Shown here piece after piece: positions 17,287 through 24,695 of a stretch of 64,000 nucleotides of DNA (the stretch's first letter is position 1; each line of letters opens with the position of its first letter). Source of the DNA: Streptomyces sp. ISL-96 (GTDB taxonomy: Bacteria; Actinomycetota; Actinomycetes; Streptomycetales; Streptomycetaceae); the NCBI RefSeq assembly GCF_018614035.1, contig NZ_JAGGPA010000018.1:62001-126000 (forward strand), read 5' to 3'. Below the pieces are notes generated by a model. That model searched no databases and was not told the origin of the DNA. It saw only the letters and a list, made by a program, of their open reading frames with translations. A program made the position numbers and the translations under genes.

Positions 17287-18216
17287 ATGATGGGGCGCTA
17301 CGTCGCTAGGCGACTGCTCCAGATGATCCCGGTGTTCATCGGGACCACTCTGTTGATTTTCCTTATGGTCCACATCCTTCCCGGTGACCCCATCCGGGCG
17401 ATGTGGGGAGACAAGGCGGCCGACCCCGCACAGGTCGAGGCGCTGCGTCACAAGTTCGGGCTCGATCAGTCCCTTCCCATGCAGTACTTCAATTACATGA
17501 AGGACCTGTTCCAGCTGAACTTCGGTGAGACCTTCGGTGGTCGTCCCGTCTGGGACGAGATGTCGCGGGCTTTCCCGGTCACGATCCGTCTCACCGTCGT
17601 GGCGATGGTCATCGAGATGATCGTGGGTCTCAGCCTCGGCGCCTGGGCCGGCCTCAAGGCGGGCAAGGCACCGGACAGCGGCGTGCTGATCTTCACCCTG
17701 GTCGTCATCTCGATCCCCGTGTTCATCCTCGGCTACCTGGCCCGCTACTTCTTCGCCGACACGCTCGGCTGGGTGGCGCCCAATGTCGAAGACTCGATGG
17801 ACATCACGCAGTTGTTCCTGCCGGGCTTCGTCCTGGCCATGCTCTCCATGGCTTACGTCGCACGACTGACGCGTACGACCTTCGCCGAGAACCTGCGCGC
17901 CGACTACATGCGCACGGCACTCGCCAAGGGCCTGCCGCGGCGCCGCATCGTCGGCGTGCACCTGCTGCGCAACTCGCTGATCCCCGTGGTCACGTTCCTC
18001 GGAACGGACGTAGGCGCCTTCATCGGCGGTGCGGTCGTCACCGAGGGCATCTTCAACGTCCAGGGTGTCGGCAACCTGCTCTACCGCGCACTCCAGCAGC
18101 GCGAGGGCTCCACCATCGTCGGTGTCGTCACCGTGTTCGTTCTGATTATTCTCGTGATCAACCTGATCGTCGACCTGCTGTACGCGGTCCTGGACCCGAG
18201 GATCCGGTATGCCTGA
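17287..18216 (+). CDS. Oligopeptide ABC permease (DppB/OppB type), operon 1
   Basis: A 309-residue inner-membrane permease with six predicted helices. It opens with GRYVARRLLQMIPVFIGTTLL and carries the EAA-loop region (ADYMRTALAKGLPRRRIVGVH), which contacts the ATPases. The start may be the ATG at 17287 or the next ATG at 17290. It overlaps the second permease by eight bases (ATGCCTGA). The C-terminus DLLYAVLDPRIRYA is identical to that of its paralogue at 26365. Confidence 0.95.
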   Translation: MMGRYVARRLLQMIPVFIGTTLLIFLMVHILPGDPIRAMWGDKAADPAQVEALRHKFGLDQSLPMQYFNYMKDLFQLNFGETFGGRPVWDEMSRAFPVTIRLTVVAMVIEMIVGLSLGAWAGLKAGKAPDSGVLIFTLVVISIPVFILGYLARYFFADTLGWVAPNVEDSMDITQLFLPGFVLAMLSMAYVARLTRTTFAENLRADYMRTALAKGLPRRRIVGVHLLRNSLIPVVTFLGTDVGAFIGGAVVTEGIFNVQGVGNLLYRALQQREGSTIVGVVTVFVLIILVINLIVDLLYAVLDPRIRYA

Positions 18217-19177
18217 CGTGACCAAGGCCAAGGCCGACACGGCAATTGACGCCGTCGCACCCCCGAAGGCCGACACGGCCCCGGCAGCGGCGGCACCCAA
18301 GGAATCGACCGGCAAGCCCCGCAGTCTGTGGGGTGACGCCTGGTACGACCTGCGCCACCGCCCCATGTTCTGGACATCGGCGAGCCTGCTGGCCCTGCTG
18401 CTGCTGATCGCGGCCTTCCCCGGCCTCTTCACCAGCGCCGACCCGCGGGCCGGCGATCTGACCAACCACTACCTGGCGAAGCCCGAGTTGGGGCACTTCT
18501 TCCAGGCGGAATGGTTCGGTTACGACACCCAGGGCCGCTCGATCTACGCACGGGTCATCTACGGCACCCGCGCCTCGATCCTCGTCGGTGTCGGTGTCAC
18601 CGTGCTGATCACCTTCGTCGGTGGTCTGCTGGGGCTGCTCTCCGGATACTTCGGCGGCTGGATCGACTCGATCATTTCCCGCATCACGGACATCTTCTTC
18701 GGACTGCCCTTCCTGCTCGGCACGATGGTCGTTCTGAACGCCTTCACCGAGCGCAAGGTGTACGTCGTCATCGCGGCCCTCGCGTTCCTCGGCTGGACCT
18801 CGATCTGCCGAGTGACGCGGTCCTCTGTGATCACGGCGAAGCAGGCGGACTATGTGACGGCGGCGCGCGCCCTCGGCGCGGGCACCAGCCGGATGCTGTT
18901 CCGCCACGTCCTGCCCAACGCGTTGGCGCCGACCATCGTCGTCGCCACCATCGCGCTCGGCGGCTTCATCTCTGCCGAGGCGACACTGTCCTACCTGGGT
19001 CTGGGTCTTGCCGACCCGACCATCTCGTGGGGCATCGACATCGCGGCGGGCAGTGAAGAGATCCGTAACAACGTGCATGTGCTGCTCTTCCCGGCCGGCA
19101 TGCTGAGCCTCACGGTCTTCGCGTTCATCATGCTCGGTGACACGGTCCGTGACGCCCTTGACCCGAAGCTGCGCTGA
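18209..19177 (+). CDS. Oligopeptide ABC permease (DppC/OppC type), operon 1
   Basis: A 322-residue permease with an Ala/Pro-rich cytoplasmic N-terminal tail (about 45 residues) before the first membrane helix. The EAA region includes ADYVTAARALGAGTSRMLF. It ends MLGDTVRDALDPKLR, the usual OppC terminus. It is translationally coupled to the preceding permease. Pairs with the DppB-type subunit to form the translocation channel. Confidence 0.95.
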   Translation: MPDVTKAKADTAIDAVAPPKADTAPAAAAPKESTGKPRSLWGDAWYDLRHRPMFWTSASLLALLLLIAAFPGLFTSADPRAGDLTNHYLAKPELGHFFQAEWFGYDTQGRSIYARVIYGTRASILVGVGVTVLITFVGGLLGLLSGYFGGWIDSIISRITDIFFGLPFLLGTMVVLNAFTERKVYVVIAALAFLGWTSICRVTRSSVITAKQADYVTAARALGAGTSRMLFRHVLPNALAPTIVVATIALGGFISAEATLSYLGLGLADPTISWGIDIAAGSEEIRNNVHVLLFPAGMLSLTVFAFIMLGDTVRDALDPKLR

Positions 19178-19187
19178 GGAGGGCATC

Positions 19188-20246
19188 GTGACGATCATCG
19201 AAGAAGCCGCAAGTGTCCCGTCGCCCCGATCGGGCGAGTCGGACGGCACTCCACTGCTCGAAGTCCGCGACCTGCACGTGGAGTTCCACACCCGCGACGG
19301 TGTGGCCAAGGCAGTCAATGGCGTGAACTACTCCGTCGACGCGGGTGAGACCCTCGCCGTGCTCGGCGAGTCCGGTTCGGGCAAGTCCGTGACCGCGCAG
19401 GCGGTCATGGGCATCCTCGACATGCCGCCCGGCAAGATCCCGCAGGGCGAGATTCTCTATCGCGGGCAGGACATGCTCAAGATGGGGTACGAGGAGCGGC
19501 GGAAGATCCGCGGCCAGAAGATCGCGATGATCTTCCAGGACGCGCTCTCCTCCCTCAACCCCGTTCTCTCGGTGGGCTATCAGCTCGGCGAGATGTACCG
19601 GGTGCACCAAGGCCTCTCCAAGAAGGCGGCCAAGGCCAAGGCCATCGAGCTGATGGACCGGGTGAAGATCCCGGCCGCCAGGGAGCGGGTGAACGACTAC
19701 CCGCACCAGTTCTCCGGCGGTATGCGCCAGCGCATCATGATCGCCATGGCGCTGGCCCTGGAGCCGGACCTGATCATCGCGGACGAGCCGACCACGGCGC
19801 TCGACATGACGGTTCAGGCCCAGGTCATGGACCTGCTCGCGGAGCTGCAGCGCGAGTACAACATGGGTCTGATCCTGATCACCCACGACCTCGGCGTTGT
19901 CGCCGATGTCGCGGACAAGATCGCGGTCATGTACGCGGGCCGGATCGTCGAGACGGCCCCGGTCGGTGAGCTCTACAAGCGGCCGGCCCACCCGTACACG
20001 CGTGGTCTGCTGGACTCGATCCCGCGCCTGGACCAGAAGGGCCAGGAGCTCTACGCGATCAAGGGTCTGCCGCCCAACCTGCTGAAGATTCCGTCCGGTT
20101 GTGCCTTCAACCCGCGCTGCCCGAAGGCGACGGACATCTGCCGTACGGACATCCCGCTGCTGACCCCGGTCACGGAGCAGGACGGCGGCGAACTGCCCGG
20201 CCGCGGAAGCGCGTGCCACTTCTGGAAGGAGACGATCCATGGCTGA
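19188..20246 (+). CDS. Oligopeptide ABC ATPase (DppD/OppD type), operon 1
   Basis: A 352-residue ATP-binding subunit. Walker A GESGSGKS, signature FSGGMRQR, Walker [13 protein letters not shown], and the C-terminal oligopeptide/dipeptide domain with the cysteine motif [14 protein letters not shown], which in some OppD proteins binds an iron-sulfur cluster. GTG 19188, ten bases after the permease stop behind GAGGAGGG, is preferred to upstream codons. Overlaps the next ATPase gene by eight bases (ATGGCTGA). Confidence 0.95.
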   Translation: MTIIEEAASVPSPRSGESDGTPLLEVRDLHVEFHTRDGVAKAVNGVNYSVDAGETLAVLGESGSGKSVTAQAVMGILDMPPGKIPQGEILYRGQDMLKMGYEERRKIRGQKIAMIFQDALSSLNPVLSVGYQLGEMYRVHQGLSKKAAKAKAIELMDRVKIPAARERVNDYPHQFSGGMRQRIMIAMALALEPDLIIADEPTTALDMTVQAQVMDLLAELQREYNMGLILITHDLGVVADVADKIAVMYAGRIVETAPVGELYKRPAHPYTRGLLDSIPRLDQKGQELYAIKGLPPNLLKIPSGCAFNPRCPKATDICRTDIPLLTPVTEQDGGELPGRGSACHFWKETIHG

Positions 20247-21396
20247 GCTCAAGAAGACGGGTGAGCGCCAGTCGGAAATCGTCGCGACCCCCAATGTCAC
20301 CGAGGTCGAGACGGTCGATGCGGCCTCGGTCGAGGAGGCTGTCGCCGCCATCGAGGCGCCGGTCGAGCGCGGGGAGCCGATCCTCCAGGTCCGCAACCTG
20401 GTCAAGCACTTCCCGCTGACCCTGGGCATTCTCTTCAAGCGTCAGGTCGGCGCGGTCAAGGCCGTGGACGGGGTCTCCTTCGACCTCTACCAGGGCGAGA
20501 CGCTCGGCATTGTCGGCGAGTCCGGCTGTGGCAAGTCCACGGTCGCGCGTCTGCTGATGACGCTGGAGACGGCGACCGCGGGCGAGGTCTTCTACAAAGG
20601 CCAGGACATCACCAAGCTGTCCGGGCGAGCGCTGAAGGCGGTCCGCCGCAACATCCAGATGGTGTTCCAGGACCCGTATACGTCGCTCAACCCGCGTATG
20701 ACGGTCGGCGACATCATCGGGGAGCCCTTCGAGATCCACCCGGAGGTGGCGCCCAAGGGCGACCGCCGCCGCAGGGTCGAAGAGCTGCTGGACGTCGTGG
20801 GTCTCAACCCGGAGTACATCAACCGCTACCCGCACCAGTTCTCCGGCGGCCAGCGCCAGCGCATCGGCATCGCCCGCGGCCTGGCATTGAATCCCGAGAT
20901 CATCATCTGCGACGAGCCGGTCTCGGCGCTGGACGTGTCCGTCCAGGCGCAGGTCATCAACCTGATGGAGAAGCTCCAGGACGAGTTCAACCTCTCCTAC
21001 CTCTTCATCGCGCACGACCTGTCGATCGTCCGGCACATCTCGGACCGGGTCGGAGTCATGTACCTCGGCAAGATGGCCGAGATCGGCACGGACACGCAGA
21101 TCTACGACCACCCGACGCACCCGTACACCCAGGCGCTGCTCTCGGCGGTCCCGGTTCCGGACCCCGAGGTCGGCATCGGCCGCGAGCGGATCATCCTCAC
21201 CGGCGACGTCCCGTCCCCGGCGAACCCGCCGTCCGGCTGCCGTTTCCGTACGCGCTGCTGGAAGGCGCAGGACAAGTGCGCGGAGGAGATGCCGCTGCTG
21301 GCCGTCCCCGAGCGCTTCAAGTCCTCGGACACCCCGGCGGCGCACGAGTCGGCGTGCCACTTCGCCGAGGAGAAGGACGTCGTACACGCGGCGTAG
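20239..21396 (+). CDS. Oligopeptide ABC ATPase (DppF/OppF type), operon 1
   Basis: A 385-residue ATP-binding subunit with Walker A GESGCGKS, signature FSGGQRQR, Walker [13 protein letters not shown] and the C-terminal [14 protein letters not shown] motif. It has an unusual extra N-terminal region of about 50 residues rich in Val/Glu/Ala (e.g. [15 protein letters not shown]) absent from its paralogue at 29261. Last gene of the operon; followed 22 bases on by a strong terminator. Confidence 0.95.
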   Translation: MAELKKTGERQSEIVATPNVTEVETVDAASVEEAVAAIEAPVERGEPILQVRNLVKHFPLTLGILFKRQVGAVKAVDGVSFDLYQGETLGIVGESGCGKSTVARLLMTLETATAGEVFYKGQDITKLSGRALKAVRRNIQMVFQDPYTSLNPRMTVGDIIGEPFEIHPEVAPKGDRRRRVEELLDVVGLNPEYINRYPHQFSGGQRQRIGIARGLALNPEIIICDEPVSALDVSVQAQVINLMEKLQDEFNLSYLFIAHDLSIVRHISDRVGVMYLGKMAEIGTDTQIYDHPTHPYTQALLSAVPVPDPEVGIGRERIILTGDVPSPANPPSGCRFRTRCWKAQDKCAEEMPLLAVPERFKSSDTPAAHESACHFAEEKDVVHAA

Positions 21397-21417
21397 TCAT
21401 CCGCAGTGCGCACCTGA

Positions 21418-21452
21418 AAGGCGCCCCGGGCCGCTTTGGCCCGGGGCGCCTT
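21418..21452. terminator. Bidirectional hairpin terminator, end of operon 1
   Basis: Perfect 15-bp stem (21418-21432 with 21438-21452), loop GCTTT, between the converging transporter operon and a minus-strand lipoprotein gene. AA and TT at its outer ends suit termination in both directions. Confidence 0.9.
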
Positions 21453-21463
21453 CACGTATCCGA

Positions 21464-21988
21464 TCAGGTCTGTTTGATCTTGGCGGCCGGGGCGTCGGGG
21501 CCGCAGGACAGCCGGGCGGCTGTCAGCGCCGGCCTTCCCACCTTCGGGTTCCCTATCGGTTCGAAGCACTCGACGACGCCTGAGCCGTCGACGATCCGGG
21601 CGAAAGCGTAGCCGTCGTCGGCGGTGTCCGTGTCTCCGATGTGAACGCCCAGCGAGCGGAGCGCGGCCTTGGCGTCGACCCGCGCCCCCTTCTCGAACGT
21701 GACGGCGACACGCGGAGTGTGGAGCGGCGCCAGCTTGTGCGTGAGCTTGCCGCCTCCCTTGCCGAGCTTCTGCTTCTCTGCGACACCGGTCAGGACGTCC
21801 CGCTGGTCGAGGTTGAACCATGCGTACGTGCCGTCCTCGCATGCCGTGGTCCCTGCGGAGACCGGTGCGGCGCCAGCCGCGCGGCTGCCCTTGCCGGTCG
21901 GCTCACCACCGTCGGACGTACAGGCAGCTGTGCCTGCGAGCAGCGCGGCAACGGCACATGCGGACAAGCAGGTCTGTCTGATCTTCAC
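21464..21988 (-). CDS. Small secreted lipoprotein, unknown function
   Basis: A 174-residue predicted lipoprotein: VKIRQTCLSACAVAALLAGTAAC gives signal and lipobox (GTAAC), followed by a Gly/Ala-rich linker and a C-terminal domain of about 120 residues with two cysteines (CEDGTYAW and ARLSCGPD, plus VVECFEP). GTG 21988 is preferred because GAGGGA lies upstream; the open frame before it does not look like a signal peptide. Not recognised as a named family. It sits at the left edge of the block between the two transporter operons, converging on operon 1. Confidence 0.75.
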   Translation of the reverse strand: MKIRQTCLSACAVAALLAGTAACTSDGGEPTGKGSRAAGAAPVSAGTTACEDGTYAWFNLDQRDVLTGVAEKQKLGKGGGKLTHKLAPLHTPRVAVTFEKGARVDAKAALRSLGVHIGDTDTADDGYAFARIVDGSGVVECFEPIGNPKVGRPALTAARLSCGPDAPAAKIKQT

Positions 21989-22135
21989 GCTCGTTCCCTC
22001 GTAGTCAAAGAGCACTGGTGAGGCAAACCCACTGGTCAACGGGTGGAGACGACATTGCCCGCCTGGGCCCCGCCGGGCAAGCGACTTGAGCGAGTTCTGA
22101 GCTGCCTCACGGGCTTTCCGCTGGGGAACCTGCGT

Positions 22136-22528
22136 TCAGTCGTCGAGGCGGTCGTCATCGATGTCGACGGTGACGGTCCCCGGCGGGTAGTCGTCCTCCC
22201 GGTCGGTGAGGATGAGGTCGGTCTGAGGGCGCTGTGGGCTGGGCAGCGAGGCGTACAGGGCGTGGCAGACGTCTGGTCCGCCCAGCCCGTCGCGCACCAT
22301 GGTCGCGACTGCGACGGACGAGACTGTGTCGAGCGGTTCGATGTCGATGCCCGGCAGGGCGAGGGCACTCATGCCCGAGCCTGCGTCGGTGATTTCGGCC
22401 TGCATCAGGCAGAGGGCGGGCACGAGGAGATGCCGGAACGGGGAGGCGGCGGCATTGTCGGCGACACGAAGGAGTTTGCGGTGACCGCGGGCGATCGCCA
22501 GCACCGAGCTGGTGTCCAGGATGATCAC
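22136..22528 (-). CDS. PIN-domain toxin (VapC-like ribonuclease)
   Basis: A 130-residue PIN-fold protein. The four acidic active-site positions expected in the family are present: D5 (IILDTSS), E45 (LMQAEI), D86 (GGPDVCHALY) and D109 (LILTDRED). PIN toxins are Mg-dependent endoribonucleases that cleave tRNA, rRNA or mRNA. The GTG start overlaps the antitoxin stop as GTGA. The order antitoxin-toxin with overlap is classical for type II toxin-antitoxin pairs. It is longer at the C-terminus than a minimal PIN domain, with an acidic tail (DIDDDRLDD). RNA target unknown. Confidence 0.85.
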   Translation of the reverse strand: MIILDTSSVLAIARGHRKLLRVADNAAASPFRHLLVPALCLMQAEITDAGSGMSALALPGIDIEPLDTVSSVAVATMVRDGLGGPDVCHALYASLPSPQRPQTDLILTDREDDYPPGTVTVDIDDDRLDD

Positions 22529-22860
22529 GCGGCGTTGCCCCGCAGGGTGTTCTGGGCCTTCTCCGCCGCGATCTCGTAGACGCGCTCAAGCGCGTGCGGT
22601 GTGGAGTCGAATTCTTCGTCGGTGAGCGTGGAGTGCATGCGCTCGCGCATGATCCGGCGACTCTCTGCGACGCGGGCCCGCGTCTGCTCCGCGGTGAGCT
22701 GCTCGGCGGCCAGGGCTGCGACCAGTGCTCCTATCGTCGTCCCTCGCTCTTTGGCGAGTGCGGCGAGGTGGTCACGCGTGCCCTCGGGGACTTTGATGGT
22801 CGAATCAGCCATACCAGTCACGGTACACCGCGGCTCTACTTCAGGTACACCAAGCTTCAT
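22525..22860 (-). CDS. Ribbon-helix-helix antitoxin partner of the PIN toxin
   Basis: A 111-residue protein whose core STIKVPEGTRDHLAALAKER and following helix look like a ribbon-helix-helix DNA-binding domain, followed by a charged helical tail likely to wrap the toxin. The start chosen is ATG 22860, which overlaps the upstream HATPase stop as ATGA and has AAAGG upstream. An internal ATG at 22812 begins exactly at the conserved domain (MADSTIKV) but lacks a clear SD, so a 95-residue form is possible. It would neutralise the toxin and autoregulate the unit. Confidence 0.8.
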   Translation of the reverse strand: MKLGVPEVEPRCTVTGMADSTIKVPEGTRDHLAALAKERGTTIGALVAALAAEQLTAEQTRARVAESRRIMRERMHSTLTDEEFDSTPHALERVYEIAAEKAQNTLRGNAA

Positions 22861-23258
22861 CGGCTTTCGCCTTTCGTGGCGAGGCGGAACCACACGTTCT
22901 TGCCGTTCGGGTAGTCCCGTACGCCCCACTCGTCGGCGCAGCTTTCGACGAGCGCCAGGCCTCGTCCCTGCTCGTCGTCCGCGTCGGCCGACCGTGGTTT
23001 TGGGCTACCCCCGCCGTGGTCCCAGACAGAGACGCGGAAGTCTCCGGGCTGCCAGTCCATGCTCACGTAGGCGTCGGCCTCGCTGTAGCGGTACGCGTTG
23101 GTGACCAGCTCCGAGGCGAGCAACTCGACGGTGTCGACGATGCAGTCGAGACGGGCGGCCGCGAGCACGCTGCGGATGGTGGCCCTTACGACGCCGACCG
23201 CGCGGGGGTCGTGGGGGATGAACAGGCCGTACGACCACGGTTGTTCGGGCTTGAACAT
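22857..23258 (-). CDS. HATPase regulator (AbaA-like/anti-sigma type) heading the TA operon
   Basis: A 133-residue GHKL ATPase domain protein: ASELVTNAYRYSEAD (N-box), VSVWDHGGG, and GRGLALVESCADEWG (lid), ending KNVWFRL. Start ATG 23258 follows GGAGG. Stand-alone ATPases of this size are recurrent partners of HTH-DUF5753 and DUF397 genes in Streptomyces (whiJ/abaA-like loci). Here it is divergent from that pair and is the first gene of a chain HATPase-antitoxin-toxin joined by four-base overlaps. Whether it phosphorylates a protein or only binds one is unknown. Confidence 0.85.
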   Translation of the reverse strand: MFKPEQPWSYGLFIPHDPRAVGVVRATIRSVLAAARLDCIVDTVELLASELVTNAYRYSEADAYVSMDWQPGDFRVSVWDHGGGSPKPRSADADDEQGRGLALVESCADEWGVRDYPNGKNVWFRLATKGESR

Positions 23259-23385
23259 GTGGCAGCCTCCCAATTGTGAGTGCGCGCTGTGACTAAATGC
23301 ATACCCAACGTAGCGGTATAAGTTGTGTATCCACAACCACCTTGCCTGGATAGGGTGTTGGTCAAGAGTGAAAGACGGAGGGCGT
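23259..23385. promoter_or_regulatory. Divergent promoter region with inverted repeat GTTGTG-N4-CACAAC
   Basis: This 127-bp region separates the HATPase operon from the HTH regulator. It is AT-richer than its surroundings and contains GTTGTG-TATC-CACAAC (23332-23347), a perfect 6-bp inverted repeat immediately overlapping a TATAAG sequence at 23327-23332. The position fits an operator through which the HTH protein controls itself, and perhaps the divergent operon. The -35 element is not clear. Confidence 0.5.
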
Positions 23386-24270
23386 ATGGGGCTGCGGGCC
23401 AACCCGACCTATAGGCAGCGCCGGTTCGGGGCTGAAGTTCGAAAGCTGCGCGAGGCTGCGGGCCTGACCGTTGCGCAGGGTGCCGCGCGAATGGGGATGC
23501 AGGCGTCGCACATCAGCAACGTCGAGTCCGGCCGCACGGGTCTTTCGGCTGAGCGGGTGCGCGCCCTCGCAGGTGCGACAAGTGGTGAATCCTCAACTCT
23601 CGTTGATGCACTCGTGGAACTGGGGCAGGATTCCGGCAAGGGCTGGTGGAGCAAGTACCGCCACGACTTGCGTCCCTCGCTGATGGATCTCGCCGAGCTG
23701 GAAGAGCGGGCGACCCGCATCGTCAGTTACGAGCCGGCGTTTGTGCCCGGCCTGCTCCAGACGCCGGAGTATGCGACGACCATGTATCGAGGCGGGTACA
23801 CAAGCGCCTCACGTGAGGAGCAGGACCTCGAAGTCGAGTTCCGCGTGCGACGGCAGCAGGTGCTCGGCGGGGAGCGTCCGCCGACGTTCCACGCCGTCAT
23901 TTACGAGGCGGCGCTGCACGCCACCTTGGGTGACCGGCAGGTCATGCGGGGGCAGTTGCTGCGGTTGATTGAGGCGTCCCGGCTCCCGAACGTCACGATC
24001 CAAGTCCTGCCGTTCGACGGCCCCGTACCGTTCGGTACATCCTTCACGCTGCTTGAGCCAACTGTGCCGGAGCTCAGCACGGTCGTCGTTGCCCACATCG
24101 AACGCTCCCTGTATCTGGGAGATGATGATGCGCTTGCCCGATACGACGACTGGTTCGCTAGGCTCCGGGACGTAGCCCTGCCCCCAGTTGACGCCGCGGC
24201 CCAGCCGGAGGCGCGTGCGGTGAAGGACTCCCTGGGGCTCATGCAGCGGCTTCTGTACCCCCTGCTCTAG
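23386..24270 (+). CDS. HTH-DUF5753 transcriptional regulator
   Basis: A 294-residue regulator: an XRE-type helix-turn-helix in residues 10-70 (EVRKLREAAGLTVAQGAARM, then SHISNVESGR), followed by the DUF5753 domain (about 100-285; VPGLLQTPEYA is the family hallmark). ATG 23386 follows GGAGGG; earlier in-frame codons are rejected. Proteins of this class (WhiJ-like) repress development or antibiotic genes and pair with DUF397 partners. Third-position GC is visibly lower than in flanking genes, suggesting acquisition. The DUF397 gene follows after 15 bases. Confidence 0.93.
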   Translation: MGLRANPTYRQRRFGAEVRKLREAAGLTVAQGAARMGMQASHISNVESGRTGLSAERVRALAGATSGESSTLVDALVELGQDSGKGWWSKYRHDLRPSLMDLAELEERATRIVSYEPAFVPGLLQTPEYATTMYRGGYTSASREEQDLEVEFRVRRQQVLGGERPPTFHAVIYEAALHATLGDRQVMRGQLLRLIEASRLPNVTIQVLPFDGPVPFGTSFTLLEPTVPELSTVVVAHIERSLYLGDDDALARYDDWFARLRDVALPPVDAAAQPEARAVKDSLGLMQRLLYPLL

Positions 24271-24285
24271 GAAGGCCCACCCCGA

Positions 24286-24504
24286 ATGTCCCCACTCACC
24301 TGGCAGAAGTCCAGCTTCAGTGAGGCGGGCGCCGACACCTGTATAGAGGTCGCCGCCGCACCTACCCAAACCCCCCACCTCCGCGAGAGCGACAACCCCA
24401 CCACCGTTCTGACCACCACCCCAGCCGCCCTCCGCGCCCTGCTGCGCGGCATCAAGGCGGGGGTAGGGGCAGGGGCAGGGTTCGGGGGCGTGGCTCCGCG
24501 TTGA
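24286..24504 (+). CDS. DUF397 domain protein
   Basis: A 72-residue protein with the DUF397 signature: LTWQKSSFSEAGADTCIEVA at the N-terminus and a degenerate VRDSKDP-equivalent (LRESDNPTTVL). Such proteins act with the neighbouring HTH-DUF5753 regulator; in WhiJ-type systems the partner modulates DNA binding. The family usually ends near residue 62; here there is an extra Gly/Ala tail (GVGAGAGFGGVAPR) that may be drift past the ancestral stop. Confidence 0.88.
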   Translation: MSPLTWQKSSFSEAGADTCIEVAAAPTQTPHLRESDNPTTVLTTTPAALRALLRGIKAGVGAGAGFGGVAPR

Positions 24505-24623
24505 CGGGGCGCGCCCGACTGGCTTCGGCAGGCGTCACCGCAGCCCCGGCGGCGCTGCGCACATCCGCGGCGTACCGCTCCGCCGTCTGATCACCCATGG
24601 GCGACGCGCGAACGGACGCAGAG

Positions 24624-24645
24624 ATAATGCACTGCCGCGCATTAT
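24624..24645. promoter_or_regulatory. Inverted repeat upstream of transporter operon 2
   Basis: ATAATGC-N8-GCATTAT, perfect 7-bp arms, about 50 bases before the lipoprotein gene of operon 2 (start 24696). The position is right for a promoter-overlapping operator or an early leader hairpin. The repeat differs from the one before operon 1, hinting at different regulation of the two paralogues. Confidence 0.45.
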
Positions 24646-24695
24646 GGGGTGATATTTGGGCCTAAGTGATGCCCAGGGCCCCCGGAGGAAACCCC

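Noticed and set aside
22812..22814. Internal ATG as the only antitoxin start
   Set aside because: It fits the domain boundary but has no SD, while ATG 22860 has AAAGG and overlaps the upstream stop; kept only as an alternative.
21453..24695. Prophage or IS origin of the block between the transporters
   Set aside because: No transposase, integrase, terminal inverted repeats or target-site duplication could be seen.
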